A DNA stretch of 25,549 bases from JBMYQA01 sp049600855 (GTDB lineage: Bacteria > Bacteroidota > Bacteroidia > Cytophagales > Flammeovirgaceae), in assembly GCA_049600855.1 (NCBI GenBank), contig JBMYQA010000060.1:1-25549 (forward strand), in the 5' to 3' direction. Under the pieces are notes generated by a model. The model was not told the DNA's origin, made no database searches, and saw only the letters and a program-made list of their open reading frames with translations. The translations under genes were made by a program, and so were the position numbers. This document shows positions 15,178 to 22,605 of the stretch, one piece after another. Each line of letters starts with the position of its first letter. Position 1 is the stretch's first letter.

Positions 15178-15969
15178 CTATTTTTTCTTTTCCTTCTTCT
15201 TTTTCATTTTTTCTTTGAGCTTAATCATCGCTCTTTTCGCTTCAGATTTCCCAAGGTCATACGCTTTTTGGTAAAAATCATGCGCTTTTTGATAACGTTG
15301 TTGGCGCTCTTTCCCTTTAAATAAACCACTCAGCTTGTCGCCTAACTGTTCTTCAGCACGCGCTTTTTCAAAAAACTTAGTAGCTTCAATCATTCGAGCA
15401 TTGCGCGCAGCCTCACCTTCTGCTTCAATCGCTTCGCGTTCTTTCATGAGTAACTCATTTTGCGTACTCACCAATTCGCTTTTTTGCTGGTTAATAATTT
15501 GGTTTTTCATCGTGATCTCACGCTTTTGTTCCCAAATTGTACTAGCCATGGTAATATTTTCATTCTCTAAGTCTTCTACTCTTGTATTTAGTGCAATAAG
15601 CGAATCTTGTTTTACTCTAATGGTACGCTTGAGGCGGGCTACCATGGCTTTGAGGCCCTGCGATTCAGAACCCAGTTCTTCAATACTCGATTCGAGTTCT
15701 TGAATTTTAAGCTGACCGTTTTCAACCATAGAAATAGAGCTGGCAATGCGATTCAACACGACTTCTCGTGTGAGGGAATCGTTCTCAGGAGAAAGGAAAT
15801 CACTTCCTTTATCTAGGGAATCTAGCATAGAGGTGATTTGTAACATCGCTTGATTTGCCCTACGATAAGCATCAAGTTCAGTTTGGGCAGCAATTAAGCT
15901 GCTTTCACATTCTTTATCTTTACAACTAAAAATGAAAAGCGGGATCAATAAAAGAATTAAATAACGCAT
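15178..15969 (-). CDS. Coiled-coil lipoprotein with a lysine-rich tail
   Basis: A 263-residue predicted lipoprotein: MRYLILLLIPLFIFSC, with lipidated Cys at residue 16 followed by KDKE. Residues 25 to about 200 are nearly all heptad-rich helix (QELESSIEELGSESQGLK; ALNTRVEDLENENITM), so a long coiled coil is expected. Residues 195-250 resemble a single Sel1/TPR-like helical pair (RYQKAHDFYQKAYDLGKSEAK). The last 14 residues are almost all Lys with a few Glu and Met. It is not a family I recognise by name. The lipid anchor and coiled coil suit an envelope scaffold or spacer, and the basic tail could bind acidic polymers; both are inference. It lies 101 bases after bioA on the same strand and has a hairpin terminator. 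Confidence 0.75.
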   Translation of the reverse strand: MRYLILLLIPLFIFSCKDKECESSLIAAQTELDAYRRANQAMLQITSMLDSLDKGSDFLSPENDSLTREVVLNRIASSISMVENGQLKIQELESSIEELGSESQGLKAMVARLKRTIRVKQDSLIALNTRVEDLENENITMASTIWEQKREITMKNQIINQQKSELVSTQNELLMKEREAIEAEGEAARNARMIEATKFFEKARAEEQLGDKLSGLFKGKERQQRYQKAHDFYQKAYDLGKSEAKRAMIKLKEKMKKKKEKKK

Positions 15970-16070
15970 ATTGAGTTGGACTTATGATATGAGCACAGTA
16001 CTGCACAAAGTAACTGAATTCAAGCCGTTTTTACATGACAAATTGAAAAATATACGATAAACGAGGGGAT

Positions 16071-17399
16071 TTAAGCCATAAACGCTTGGTCATCATCTAG
16101 GATTAGCGTCATTGCTTTTGTCAATTTACTCAAGTCTGGTGGGTTGATAATGAATGGAGGCATAATGTAAATCAACTTTCCGAAAGGTCGAATCCAAACC
16201 CCCATTTCTACAAATTGTTGTTGGATATAGGCCATATTGACAGCTTGTTGTGCTTCTATGACCCCAATAGCTCCTAATACACGAGCATCTTTTACCCGAT
16301 CATGCTGAGCTAAGGGCAACAAATCTTGTTGAAGCTGTTGTTCAATAGCCTTAACCTGGGCTTGCCAAGGTGATTTTAATAAAAGTTGAATGCTGGCTAC
16401 TGCTACGGCACAAGCTAGTGGATTGCCCATAAACGTAGGGCCATGCATAAACACTTTCGCTTCTCCACGAGAAATGCCATCAGCCACTTTACGACTGGCT
16501 AAGGTAGCTGCTAAAGTGAGGTAGCCTCCCGTCATGGCTTTGCCTAAACATAGGATATCAGGAACGACATTGGCAAGCTCACAGGCAAATAAGCTGCCCG
16601 TGCGCCCAAAGCCAGTAGCAATTTCATCGAAAATTAACAGGATGTCATATTGATCGCATAACTTTCTCAGTGCTTGTAGGTAAGCCGCTGAATAAAATCG
16701 CATGCCGCCAGCCCCTTGCACAATGGGTTCCAGAATAACAGCCGCTAAAGTATGATGGTTTTCTTGAATCAAGGTACTTATTGAATCCAAATCGCCTGCC
16801 GCTAGTGGTGCGCCAAACTTACTTTGAGGGGCATCCGCAAAAAAGTTGATGGGAAGGCTATGCTTAAATAAATGATGCATGCCATTGACGGGATCACATA
16901 CAGACATGGCATGAAAGGTGTCGCCATGATACCCCGATTTGATGGTCAAAAATTTCGCTTTTTGCTGATAACCCTGCGACTGCCAATATTGCATGGCCAT
17001 TTTCATGGAAACTTCTACGGAAACCGAACCTGAATCGGAGAAAAATACCTTTTCCAAAGGCTCAGGGGTTAATTTCACTAAGAGTTTAGCTAATGCTACC
17101 GCAGGTTCGTGGGTTAAGCCACCAAACATCACATGAGCCATTTTCTGGACTTGTTGTTGAACGGCTTCATTGAGCACAGGATGATTGTATCCGTGAATGG
17201 CCGTCCACCAAGAGGCCATGCCATCAACTAACTTTCGGCCATCTTCCAACTGAATGTGAACGCCAGCAGCAGAACGCACAGGAAACACGGGCAATGGATC
17301 AATCATAGAAGTATACGGATGCCAAATGTGTTCCTTATCAAATTGAAGGTCGATGGTCGTTTGTTGTGTAGAAGTTCGTACATCATTCGTCATATCCAT
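16071..17399 (-). CDS. bioA: Adenosylmethionine-8-amino-7-oxononanoate aminotransferase
   Basis: BioA converts 8-amino-7-oxononanoate (KAPA) to 7,8-diaminopelargonate (DAPA) with S-adenosylmethionine as amino donor, a late biotin step in the cytoplasm. The 442-residue protein is a class III PLP aminotransferase. WHPYTSM (26-32) and DGMASWWTAIHGYNHP (59-74) are BioA signatures for the substrate pocket. SDSGSVSVEV (121-130) binds the cofactor phosphate, D258 lies in IFDEIATGFGRTG, and the PLP lysine is K287 in LGKAMTGGYL. HGPTFMGNPLAC (319-330) is also typical. ATG at 17399, with an in-frame ATG at 17393 as an alternative. It begins two bases after the stop of the unknown membrane gene, so the two are almost certainly co-transcribed, with bioD just upstream. 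Confidence 0.96.
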   Translation of the reverse strand: MDMTNDVRTSTQQTTIDLQFDKEHIWHPYTSMIDPLPVFPVRSAAGVHIQLEDGRKLVDGMASWWTAIHGYNHPVLNEAVQQQVQKMAHVMFGGLTHEPAVALAKLLVKLTPEPLEKVFFSDSGSVSVEVSMKMAMQYWQSQGYQQKAKFLTIKSGYHGDTFHAMSVCDPVNGMHHLFKHSLPINFFADAPQSKFGAPLAAGDLDSISTLIQENHHTLAAVILEPIVQGAGGMRFYSAAYLQALRKLCDQYDILLIFDEIATGFGRTGSLFACELANVVPDILCLGKAMTGGYLTLAATLASRKVADGISRGEAKVFMHGPTFMGNPLACAVAVASIQLLLKSPWQAQVKAIEQQLQQDLLPLAQHDRVKDARVLGAIGVIEAQQAVNMAYIQQQFVEMGVWIRPFGKLIYIMPPFIINPPDLSKLTKAMTLILDDDQAFMA

Positions 17400-17401
17400 T
17401 C

Positions 17402-18244
17402 CTATTTTTGAGTAGCAGTAGAACCAAATGTTTTTGTAATGAGTTTTTTGGTGTTGGATAGTAAGTCTCTTTTTAAGGATTTTTTCATCTCCTCATCTTT
17501 ATCCGCATTTTTACCATAGGTAAAACTATATACGGTGTCCGAGTTTCGAGTGAGCGTGTAGCAGGTGTTAATTTTTTTCTTTTGTTGAATGTCATACACA
17601 TCAATTTTACCCAATAACATTCCCGAAGTAAATGAGACGGAAGATGAAATCGCAGGTTGGTGATAAAGCTCGTGCCAAACTAAGAGGTATTTGCTTTGGG
17701 CAATGGTTTCAAAACAATTTAAGAATTGATCTTTCTTTGTTTCATCAACGATATCGTGATAGGCCTCATCTTCCCATTCCTCTTGTCGAACGCGATAAAA
17801 TAAGTTTTGCCCACAATAATCACTGATTTCATAGATAAAGCTGGGTTGATGACTGTTTTTCGCTAATCCGAAAAAAGCGTTGGCACTTAATTGAGGAGGC
17901 GCATCTGAAAATGGATGTATAAAGGGCGATATTCCCTCTGGAAGCTGTGAGAGTGAATCAATCAAGCTTCGCAAACTATCGGGAAGTGCCTGATAACTCG
18001 AAAAAGGGTTAACCCGTTCAATTTGATGCGCCAATGAGTTTAAGTGAAGATACACGGTACCGATCTCCTTTTGTACAGGCGCAAATGCGGCTTCTAATTT
18101 TGGCCTACGCTCCTCTTTTCGATTTTCCCATTTAACTTCCCTGATGTAATCCTTAATCATAATATAGCTCATAGGAATGCCAAAAATGAGTAAGAATAAT
18201 CCAGCTACAATCAGAATGCCTTTTAAGGTTGAGGAGCGTTGCAT
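17402..18244 (-). CDS. Unknown single-pass membrane protein inside the biotin operon
   Basis: A 280-residue protein starting at ATG 18244. One hydrophobic segment at about 8-30 (ILIVAGLFLLIFGIPMSYIMI) anchors it, followed by a charged stretch (EVKWENRKEERRPKLEAAF). The rest, about 240 residues, is mixed helix and strand with WEDEAYHDIVDETKKD, a YLLVWHELYHQP strand, and a Lys-rich end. No catalytic motif or known domain was recognised. HELYH superficially resembles a HExxH zinc motif but lacks the Glu in the right place. It lies 20 bases after bioD and 2 bases before bioA, so it shares their transcript. A link to biotin cannot be claimed from position alone. N-terminal anchor orientation is unclear. 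Confidence 0.75.
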   Translation of the reverse strand: MQRSSTLKGILIVAGLFLLIFGIPMSYIMIKDYIREVKWENRKEERRPKLEAAFAPVQKEIGTVYLHLNSLAHQIERVNPFSSYQALPDSLRSLIDSLSQLPEGISPFIHPFSDAPPQLSANAFFGLAKNSHQPSFIYEISDYCGQNLFYRVRQEEWEDEAYHDIVDETKKDQFLNCFETIAQSKYLLVWHELYHQPAISSSVSFTSGMLLGKIDVYDIQQKKKINTCYTLTRNSDTVYSFTYGKNADKDEEMKKSLKRDLLSNTKKLITKTFGSTATQK

Positions 18245-18264
18245 AAGTCCATGGATATCGTGAG

Positions 18265-18882
18265 TTAGTCTAATGAGATGTGTGCAGTCATGGCTTTAAT
18301 CATTTCCTGATTCGGGGTTTCTCCTTGCGGAATTGAGCCTAAATGCGGAAGTTGACTATAATCCAAAATCACCTCTTTGGTTGTGGGCACTTCTGTACCG
18401 TTAAAAATAATTCCTTTAATCGGAATTGCTCTTGACTTTAATAAATCAATGGAAAGCAAGGTATGGTTGATGCTTCCTAAATAGTAGTTTGATACCAAAA
18501 TGACAGGAAGATTCAATTGAGCGACTAAGTCCACAATTAACTGTTGATGATTCAAGGGAACCATTAACCCGCCAGCTAACTCAACAATGAGATTGTTTGT
18601 GGTTTGAGGCAATTCAAAATCACTTAGCTGAATGGAAACTCCATCAATGGCAGCAGCAGCATGTGGCGACATGGGCGTATGGAGCCTGTACCTTTCTCTG
18701 TGAAAAACAGATTGTGTGTTGCTGACCCAACTGGATACTTTATTTGTGTCTGTATGATCTAAATCTCCTGCCTGAACGGGTTTCCAATAATCAGCCTGCA
18801 GCTTTTCTACGAGAATAGCAGAAATGACGGTTTTACCTACCTCTGTACCGATTCCTGCTACGATGTATTGTTGTGTTTCCAT
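18265..18882 (-). CDS. bioD: Dethiobiotin synthetase
   Basis: BioD closes the ureido ring of DAPA with CO2 and ATP to give dethiobiotin, the step after BioA. The 205-residue protein has the P-loop GIGTEVGKT at 10-18. Catalytic-region marks follow: YWKPVQAGD (32-40), where K34 is the conserved lysine, and IVELAGGLMVPL (99-110), the local version of the EGAGG-VPL loop. VILVSNYYLGSINHTLL (127-143) and IIFNG (158-162) are also BioD-like. At 205 residues it is slightly shorter than the usual 220-230. ATG at 18882. It heads the bioD, unknown gene, bioA set, 101 bases after the dioxygenase gene. Other biotin genes (bioF, bioB, bioC) are not in the window. Confidence 0.95.
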   Translation of the reverse strand: METQQYIVAGIGTEVGKTVISAILVEKLQADYWKPVQAGDLDHTDTNKVSSWVSNTQSVFHRERYRLHTPMSPHAAAAIDGVSIQLSDFELPQTTNNLIVELAGGLMVPLNHQQLIVDLVAQLNLPVILVSNYYLGSINHTLLSIDLLKSRAIPIKGIIFNGTEVPTTKEVILDYSQLPHLGSIPQGETPNQEMIKAMTAHISLD

Positions 18883-18909
18883 GAGTTTGTTATGTTAAAG
18901 CGTGCCTGT

Positions 18910-18926
18910 TGGGGCAAACTGCTCCA
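18910..18926 (-). promoter_or_regulatory. Inverted repeat upstream of bioD
   Basis: TGGGGCA-aac-TGCTCCA (18910-18926) is a 7-bp inverted repeat with one G-U or mismatch, 27 bases before the bioD start. It could be an operator or a leader hairpin. It does not look like a BirA operator. Only one site is visible. Confidence 0.3.
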
Positions 18927-18958
18927 TTTTTACTTCACATCACTACGATTTGGTTTTA

Positions 18959-18985
18959 AGAGACCAAAAAACTCAAACAGTCTCT
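18959..18985 (-). terminator. Weak hairpin at the end of the dioxygenase gene
   Basis: AGAGAC (18959-18964) pairs with GTCTCT (18980-18985), and the right arm overlaps the stop codon at 18984-18986. A long loop and a short, impure T tract make it at best a partial terminator between the dioxygenase gene and bioD. Confidence 0.3.
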
Positions 18986-19502
18986 AAGCGGGTTTTTCCA
19001 TCACCGTACCACATTGATCACACGTTCGATGTTCCTCAGAATCGTAGAAGGTTTTCATCACTTTGGGCAATTGGTTGACGATGTCCGTAAGTTCGAAGTA
19101 TTCTTCATAAAGTTTGTGGTTGCAATTTTCGCAAAACCACATGAAGCCATCTTTTTCGGTCTCACTGCGATAGCGCTCAATGACTAAACCTACAGAGCCA
19201 GCCGTTCGTTGAGGAGAATGGGGCACTTTGGGAGGTAATAAGAAGATTTCCCCTTCTTTGATTGGAATATCTACAGGCTTTCCGTCTTCAATAATTTTTA
19301 AGACAATATCACCTTCCAGTTGGTAAAAGAACTCTTCTCCTTCATTGTAATGATAATCTTTTCGAGAATTTGGGCCGCCAACTACCATTACAATGAAATC
19401 ATCATTGGCTTTGTACACTTGCTGATTACCCACAGGCGGTTTAAGCAAATGTCGGTTGTCATCAATCCATTTCTTAAAATTAAAAGGTCTTTGGATACTC
19501 AT
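18984..19502 (-). CDS. nbaC: 3-hydroxyanthranilate 3,4-dioxygenase
   Basis: This iron enzyme opens the ring of 3-hydroxyanthranilate to give aminocarboxymuconate semialdehyde, the precursor of quinolinate and NAD in the kynurenine pathway. The 172-residue cupin shows every expected position: iron ligands H51, E57 (DYHYNEGEEFF) and H95 (PPKVPHSPQR), and substrate residues R47, R99 and E110. These numbers coincide with the well-studied bacterial enzyme as I recall it. A C-terminal rubredoxin-like metal site is also present, CENC (124-127) and CDQC (161-164), typical of the bacterial type. ATG at 19502. It lies between tadA (42 bases upstream) and bioD, and no other kynurenine gene is near. Eukaryotic orthologues are named HAAO. 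Confidence 0.96.
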   Translation of the reverse strand: MSIQRPFNFKKWIDDNRHLLKPPVGNQQVYKANDDFIVMVVGGPNSRKDYHYNEGEEFFYQLEGDIVLKIIEDGKPVDIPIKEGEIFLLPPKVPHSPQRTAGSVGLVIERYRSETEKDGFMWFCENCNHKLYEEYFELTDIVNQLPKVMKTFYDSEEHRTCDQCGTVMEKPA

Positions 19503-19544
19503 CTTGCAAGTGTTTAAAGGTGTTGAATATTAAAATGAGTGAAG

Positions 19545-20000
19545 CTAAATTCGACTAGACTTCATTCTCATTTCTTTAAAAAAATCTTTCAATAAGGCTT
19601 CGCATTCATGTGCTAAAATTCCACCTACTACTTCTGTTTTAGGCAAAAGAATATTAGGTGCATATTGTTGAAATCCCCTTTTTTCGTCAAAAGCCCCGAA
19701 TACAATTCGGCCAATTTGTGCCCAGGCAATGGCTCCCGCACACATCGAACAGGGCTCTAGGGTGACGTATAGTGTACATTTTTTTAAATGCCGAGCGCCG
19801 AGGTAATTATTCGCTCCTGTAATCGCCAACATCTCTGCATGTGCCGTTGGATCGTTGAGCTTCTCCACCTGATTATACCCCTTTCCAATGATTCTGCCTT
19901 CTGCGACCACAAGTGCACCAACAGGAATTTCTTGCTGTTCGTAGGCCTCTTGAGCTAAACGCAACGCTTCAGACATGTATATTTCATCGGGATGGAACAT
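19545..20000 (-). CDS. tadA: tRNA-specific adenosine deaminase
   Basis: TadA deaminates adenosine 34 to inosine in the anticodon of tRNA-Arg(ACG), letting one tRNA read several Arg codons. The 151-residue protein has the full deaminase zinc site: H54 and catalytic E56 in PTAHAEMLAI (51-60), and C84 and C87 in LEPCSMCAGAI (81-91). EIPVGALVV (24-32) forms the usual first strand, and the FFKEMR end (142-147) matches the C-terminal helix of TadA rather than of guanine or cytosine deaminases. ATG at 20000. It follows the lipoprotein gene by 20 bases and precedes the dioxygenase gene by 42, so the three may be transcribed together although their roles are unrelated. Confidence 0.94.
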   Translation of the reverse strand: MFHPDEIYMSEALRLAQEAYEQQEIPVGALVVAEGRIIGKGYNQVEKLNDPTAHAEMLAITGANNYLGARHLKKCTLYVTLEPCSMCAGAIAWAQIGRIVFGAFDEKRGFQQYAPNILLPKTEVVGGILAHECEALLKDFFKEMRMKSSRI

Positions 20001-20020
20001 GTTACAAAACTAACTTAAAC

Positions 20021-20866
20021 TTATTGAATAGGGGCCGTTTCTTGAAGTGTAAACGTTTTCTCGATTCGGTTATAACCGCCTCCAACTAATTTCCCTTGTT
20101 TATCTAACAATTCAATTTTTATCTTATTTACTCCCATGGGTAAGCCCTCCAAGATATACGATCGCCATTTGGCAATGACAAATTCAGTTTTATCATTTAC
20201 CGTAACCAATACCTTTTGTCCACTTACAGTAAGATTGGTATTCATCAAGTAAAAATCGAGTAATACCTTTTTCGCATCTTCTCCTGAGTACGTACCTAAA
20301 GGCCGATTGTAAAAGAGACGTGGATCAGATAATTTTTCTGGTTTTAAGGTAACATCTCCTACTGTAAATTGAAACAACTGGAATGCTGATGCAGATTTTA
20401 CACTTTCATGGTAAGATCGTGACAAATGCGCTAATGCTACGTATTGACCATCCTCAAACTTTTTGCTGAATGAGGTTTCATGGAAAACTTCAGGATCACG
20501 TTCGTTGAAAATGACTTGAAAATATTGCCCCTCAGCATGATTTGCCAATTGTTTGGCTTCGGCATCTTCAGTTTGATCGCCCAGTTCAAAAGCTTCTCCT
20601 GTTAAACGAAATTCAAAATTAATTTCTGAACCTGAGGCGTGTTTGGAGCCCGCAGCAGGTTTCATTAAAATGAGGTTAGAACCTAAATACACGGGAGAAG
20701 CCGATAGTGGGTAAATCTTTAACCCATCAACTTCGTGTTCAGAGTTAATGACATAGCCCGTACTATCGGGCAACTCAGTCGCACGACTTTGGTTAGTTGG
20801 AGTCGGTTTATCTTGACAAGCGAAGGCAAAAGTCAATAAAAAAAGAAAATAGATACGACGATTCAT
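20021..20866 (-). CDS. Conserved lipoprotein of unknown function
   Basis: A 281-residue predicted lipoprotein: MNRRIYFLFLLTFAFAC, lipidated at Cys17. A Pro/Thr/Ser-rich linker (about 20-35) follows. The body contains LKIYPLSASPVYLGSNLILMKP (cut here at 49-70) and RLFYNRPLGTYSGEDAKKVL (182-201). It also has an immunoglobulin-like end with LDFYLMNTNLTVSGQKVLVTVND and LPMGVNKIKIELLDKQGKLV (each shown only in part elsewhere). The arrangement recalls lipoproteins conserved across Bacteroidota that lack a named function. No enzyme motif was seen. ATG at 20866. It is divergent from sua5 and leads a possible transcript with tadA. It probably faces the periplasm or the outer-membrane surface. Confidence 0.8.
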   Translation of the reverse strand: MNRRIYFLFLLTFAFACQDKPTPTNQSRATELPDSTGYVINSEHEVDGLKIYPLSASPVYLGSNLILMKPAAGSKHASGSEINFEFRLTGEAFELGDQTEDAEAKQLANHAEGQYFQVIFNERDPEVFHETSFSKKFEDGQYVALAHLSRSYHESVKSASAFQLFQFTVGDVTLKPEKLSDPRLFYNRPLGTYSGEDAKKVLLDFYLMNTNLTVSGQKVLVTVNDKTEFVIAKWRSYILEGLPMGVNKIKIELLDKQGKLVGGGYNRIEKTFTLQETAPIQ

Positions 20867-20955
20867 GTTGTAATCAGATTGAAAAATTTGAGCTAAATTA
20901 ATTTGATGAGCGCTACTAAAAAAAGAAATTGTGGATTTTCTGCCTTCAAGCTACT

Positions 20956-20984
20956 TTTGCGCTTTGCAAATTGTAGTATGCTTG
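20956..20984 (+). promoter_or_regulatory. Probable promoter of sua5
   Basis: TTTG (20956-20959) is followed after 17 bases by TATGCTTG (20977-20984), a one-mismatch TAnnTTTG element. A start near 20991 would lie inside the longest open frame but upstream of ATG 21039, which supports 21039 as the true start. Confidence 0.5.
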
Positions 20985-21038
20985 TCTGAGTATTTAGTTT
21001 GGCCAAGCACAGTGCAGCGGACATTGAATGTAACTGAA

Positions 21039-21992
21039 ATGGCAGAGATTGGTAAAAGTATTTTGAAGGCTCAACAACTGCTTCAGGCAGGGGAGTTAGT
21101 CGCTATTCCTACAGAAACGGTTTATGGTTTGGCAGGTAATGGATTTAACCCAACTGCCGTGGCGCAAATATTTAAAGTCAAAAACCGACCTTCTTTCGAT
21201 CCATTAATTTTACATACGAGTAGCCTCGATAAGGTGAAGCGTTTTGTTCGGGAATTTCCTGAGAAAGCAGCGCAATTGGCTGAGGCTTTTTGGCCTGGAC
21301 CGTTAACCTTGCTATTGCCCAAATCAGCTCAAGTCCACGATATTGTTACGAGTGGATTGGATACGGTGGCCGTTCGCATTCCCAAACATCCCATGACCTT
21401 AGCAGTGTTGTCAGGACTAGACTTTCCTGTAGCTGCACCAAGCGCTAACCCATTTAGCTACATTAGTCCAACGAGAGCAGTACATGTCAATCAGCATCTA
21501 GGTGATCAAATTCCTTATATTTTAGATGGTGGAAACTGTCAAGTGGGCATTGAATCGACCATTGTTGGTTTTCCCGATGGTGTACCGACCATTTTTAGAA
21601 AAGGGGGCACAAGTTTGGAAGCGATTGAGCGAGTAATTGGCAAAGTAGATGTGCGTTCACATTCCAGTTCGCAGCCGCAAGCGCCAGGCATGTTGAAGAA
21701 GCATTATTCGCCCAAAGTCCCTATTCTTATAGGAGCAATTCCTGAGCTACTCACGCAACAACATGGGAAATCGGTGGGCGTAATTTCCTTTACCGAAGAT
21801 TATCTCGGAAAATCGGAATTACAATTTACCTTATCGGCTAAAGGGGATTATTCCGAGGCGGCTCAAAACCTATTTGCTGCCTTGCGTGCCTTAGATGCCC
21901 TACAGCCTGATGTCATTTTAGTAGAGTTGTTGCCCGAAGAAGATTTGGGCATCGCCATTAACGATCGATTGAGGAGAGCGGCAGCCCAGTAA
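21039..21992 (+). CDS. L-threonylcarbamoyladenylate synthase (Sua5 type)
   Basis: The enzyme makes threonylcarbamoyl-AMP from Thr, bicarbonate and ATP for t6A at position 37 of ANN-reading tRNAs. From ATG 21039 it has 317 residues; the longer frame would need GTG at 20931 and adds 36 residues unlike the family. The YrdC domain (about 5-200) shows VAIPTETVYGLAG (21-33), the basic KVKNRPSFDPL (46-56) and AAPSANPFSYISP (132-144). The PGMLKKHYSP linker (216-225) and a C-terminal domain of about 90 residues mark the long Sua5 form rather than short TsaC. Its stop at 21990-21992 directly abuts the convergent stop of the Uma2 gene. Confidence 0.94.
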   Translation: MAEIGKSILKAQQLLQAGELVAIPTETVYGLAGNGFNPTAVAQIFKVKNRPSFDPLILHTSSLDKVKRFVREFPEKAAQLAEAFWPGPLTLLLPKSAQVHDIVTSGLDTVAVRIPKHPMTLAVLSGLDFPVAAPSANPFSYISPTRAVHVNQHLGDQIPYILDGGNCQVGIESTIVGFPDGVPTIFRKGGTSLEAIERVIGKVDVRSHSSSQPQAPGMLKKHYSPKVPILIGAIPELLTQQHGKSVGVISFTEDYLGKSELQFTLSAKGDYSEAAQNLFAALRALDALQPDVILVELLPEEDLGIAINDRLRRAAAQ

Positions 21993-22571
21993 TTAATTAT
22001 TGAATATTTTGTGTAGGTCGATCGTTAAGCTGTGGAAAAGTGTCGGAGAAACAATTTCGTCTTCCGTGACGGGTTGTAAACCAACAAATTCTCCATTTTT
22101 TAATACGTAAATAAATACAGTTGATTCTGAGGGATGAACGAGCCAATACTCTTTTACTCCAGATTCTTCATAGATTTTGTATTTATTTTTCAGCTCTTTT
22201 TTCGAATTACCGGGAGATAAAATTTCAATGATCCAATCAGGAGCGCCTAAACATCCTTTATCATCTAGCTTATTCGAATCACATATAACACACAAATCTG
22301 GTTGTACCACGGTTAATATTTCATTATCGCGTTCGTCCTTGGTGGCAAGGCGAACGTCAAAAGGTGCCGCATAATATTCACAAGGTTTATCTTCAAAGTA
22401 TACTCCAATTGCCGTGGCTAGATTTCTAGAAATTTTTTGATGTTGCCTTGACGGAGCAGGAGACATTTTGAAGAGCTTCCCCTTAATCAACTCCACGCGT
22501 TCTTGAAATTGCCAAGTTAAATAATCAGCATAGGAATAGGTCTTCGTAATATCAAGATCAGAAAGTTTCAT
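21993..22571 (-). CDS. Uma2-family putative endonuclease
   Basis: A 192-residue protein of the Uma2 family (PD-(D/E)XK fold). Family marks in order are YADYLTW near the N-terminus, E27 in RVELIKGKLFKMSPAPS, FDVRL (71-75), VVQPDLCVI with D92, and APDWIIEILSPGN with E116. The basic KKELKNKYKIYEESGVKEYWLV (124-145) supplies the lysine. These are the expected nuclease residues, so the site looks intact. Uma2 genes are numerous in cyanobacteria and occur patchily elsewhere, and their biological role is not established. ATG at 22571, preceded by an exact TATATTTG. It ends with no spacer against sua5. It may have arrived by transfer, but its base composition does not stand out by eye. Confidence 0.88.
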   Translation of the reverse strand: MKLSDLDITKTYSYADYLTWQFQERVELIKGKLFKMSPAPSRQHQKISRNLATAIGVYFEDKPCEYYAAPFDVRLATKDERDNEILTVVQPDLCVICDSNKLDDKGCLGAPDWIIEILSPGNSKKELKNKYKIYEESGVKEYWLVHPSESTVFIYVLKNGEFVGLQPVTEDEIVSPTLFHSLTIDLHKIFNN

Positions 22572-22590
22572 GTTTCTCCAGTTCTTTTAA

Positions 22591-22598
22591 CAAATATA
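22591..22598 (-). promoter_or_regulatory. -7 element of the Uma2 gene
   Basis: The minus strand reads TATATTTG at 22598-22591, an exact TAnnTTTG, about 20 bases before the ATG at 22571. The upstream partner would fall in the 3' end of the neighbouring gene and no good TTTG is seen there. The leader would be about 13 bases. Confidence 0.45.
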
Positions 22599-22605
22599 AG
22601 TAAAT

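Noticed and set aside
15335..15703. A 122-codon plus-strand frame opposite the coiled-coil lipoprotein
   Set aside because: It is Ser/Phe-rich, as expected from the complement of Glu/Lys-rich coiled-coil codons, with no motif of its own.
17402..18244. HELYH in the unknown biotin-operon protein as a zinc-protease HExxH motif
   Set aside because: The string is H-E-L-Y-H, which formally fits HExxH, but it sits in a predicted beta strand (LVWHELYHQP) with no third ligand or surrounding metalloprotease helix pattern, so I do not call an enzyme.
20931..21038. A 36-residue N-terminal extension of Sua5
   Set aside because: It begins with GTG, is Cys- and aromatic-rich unlike the family, and the likely promoter lies inside it.
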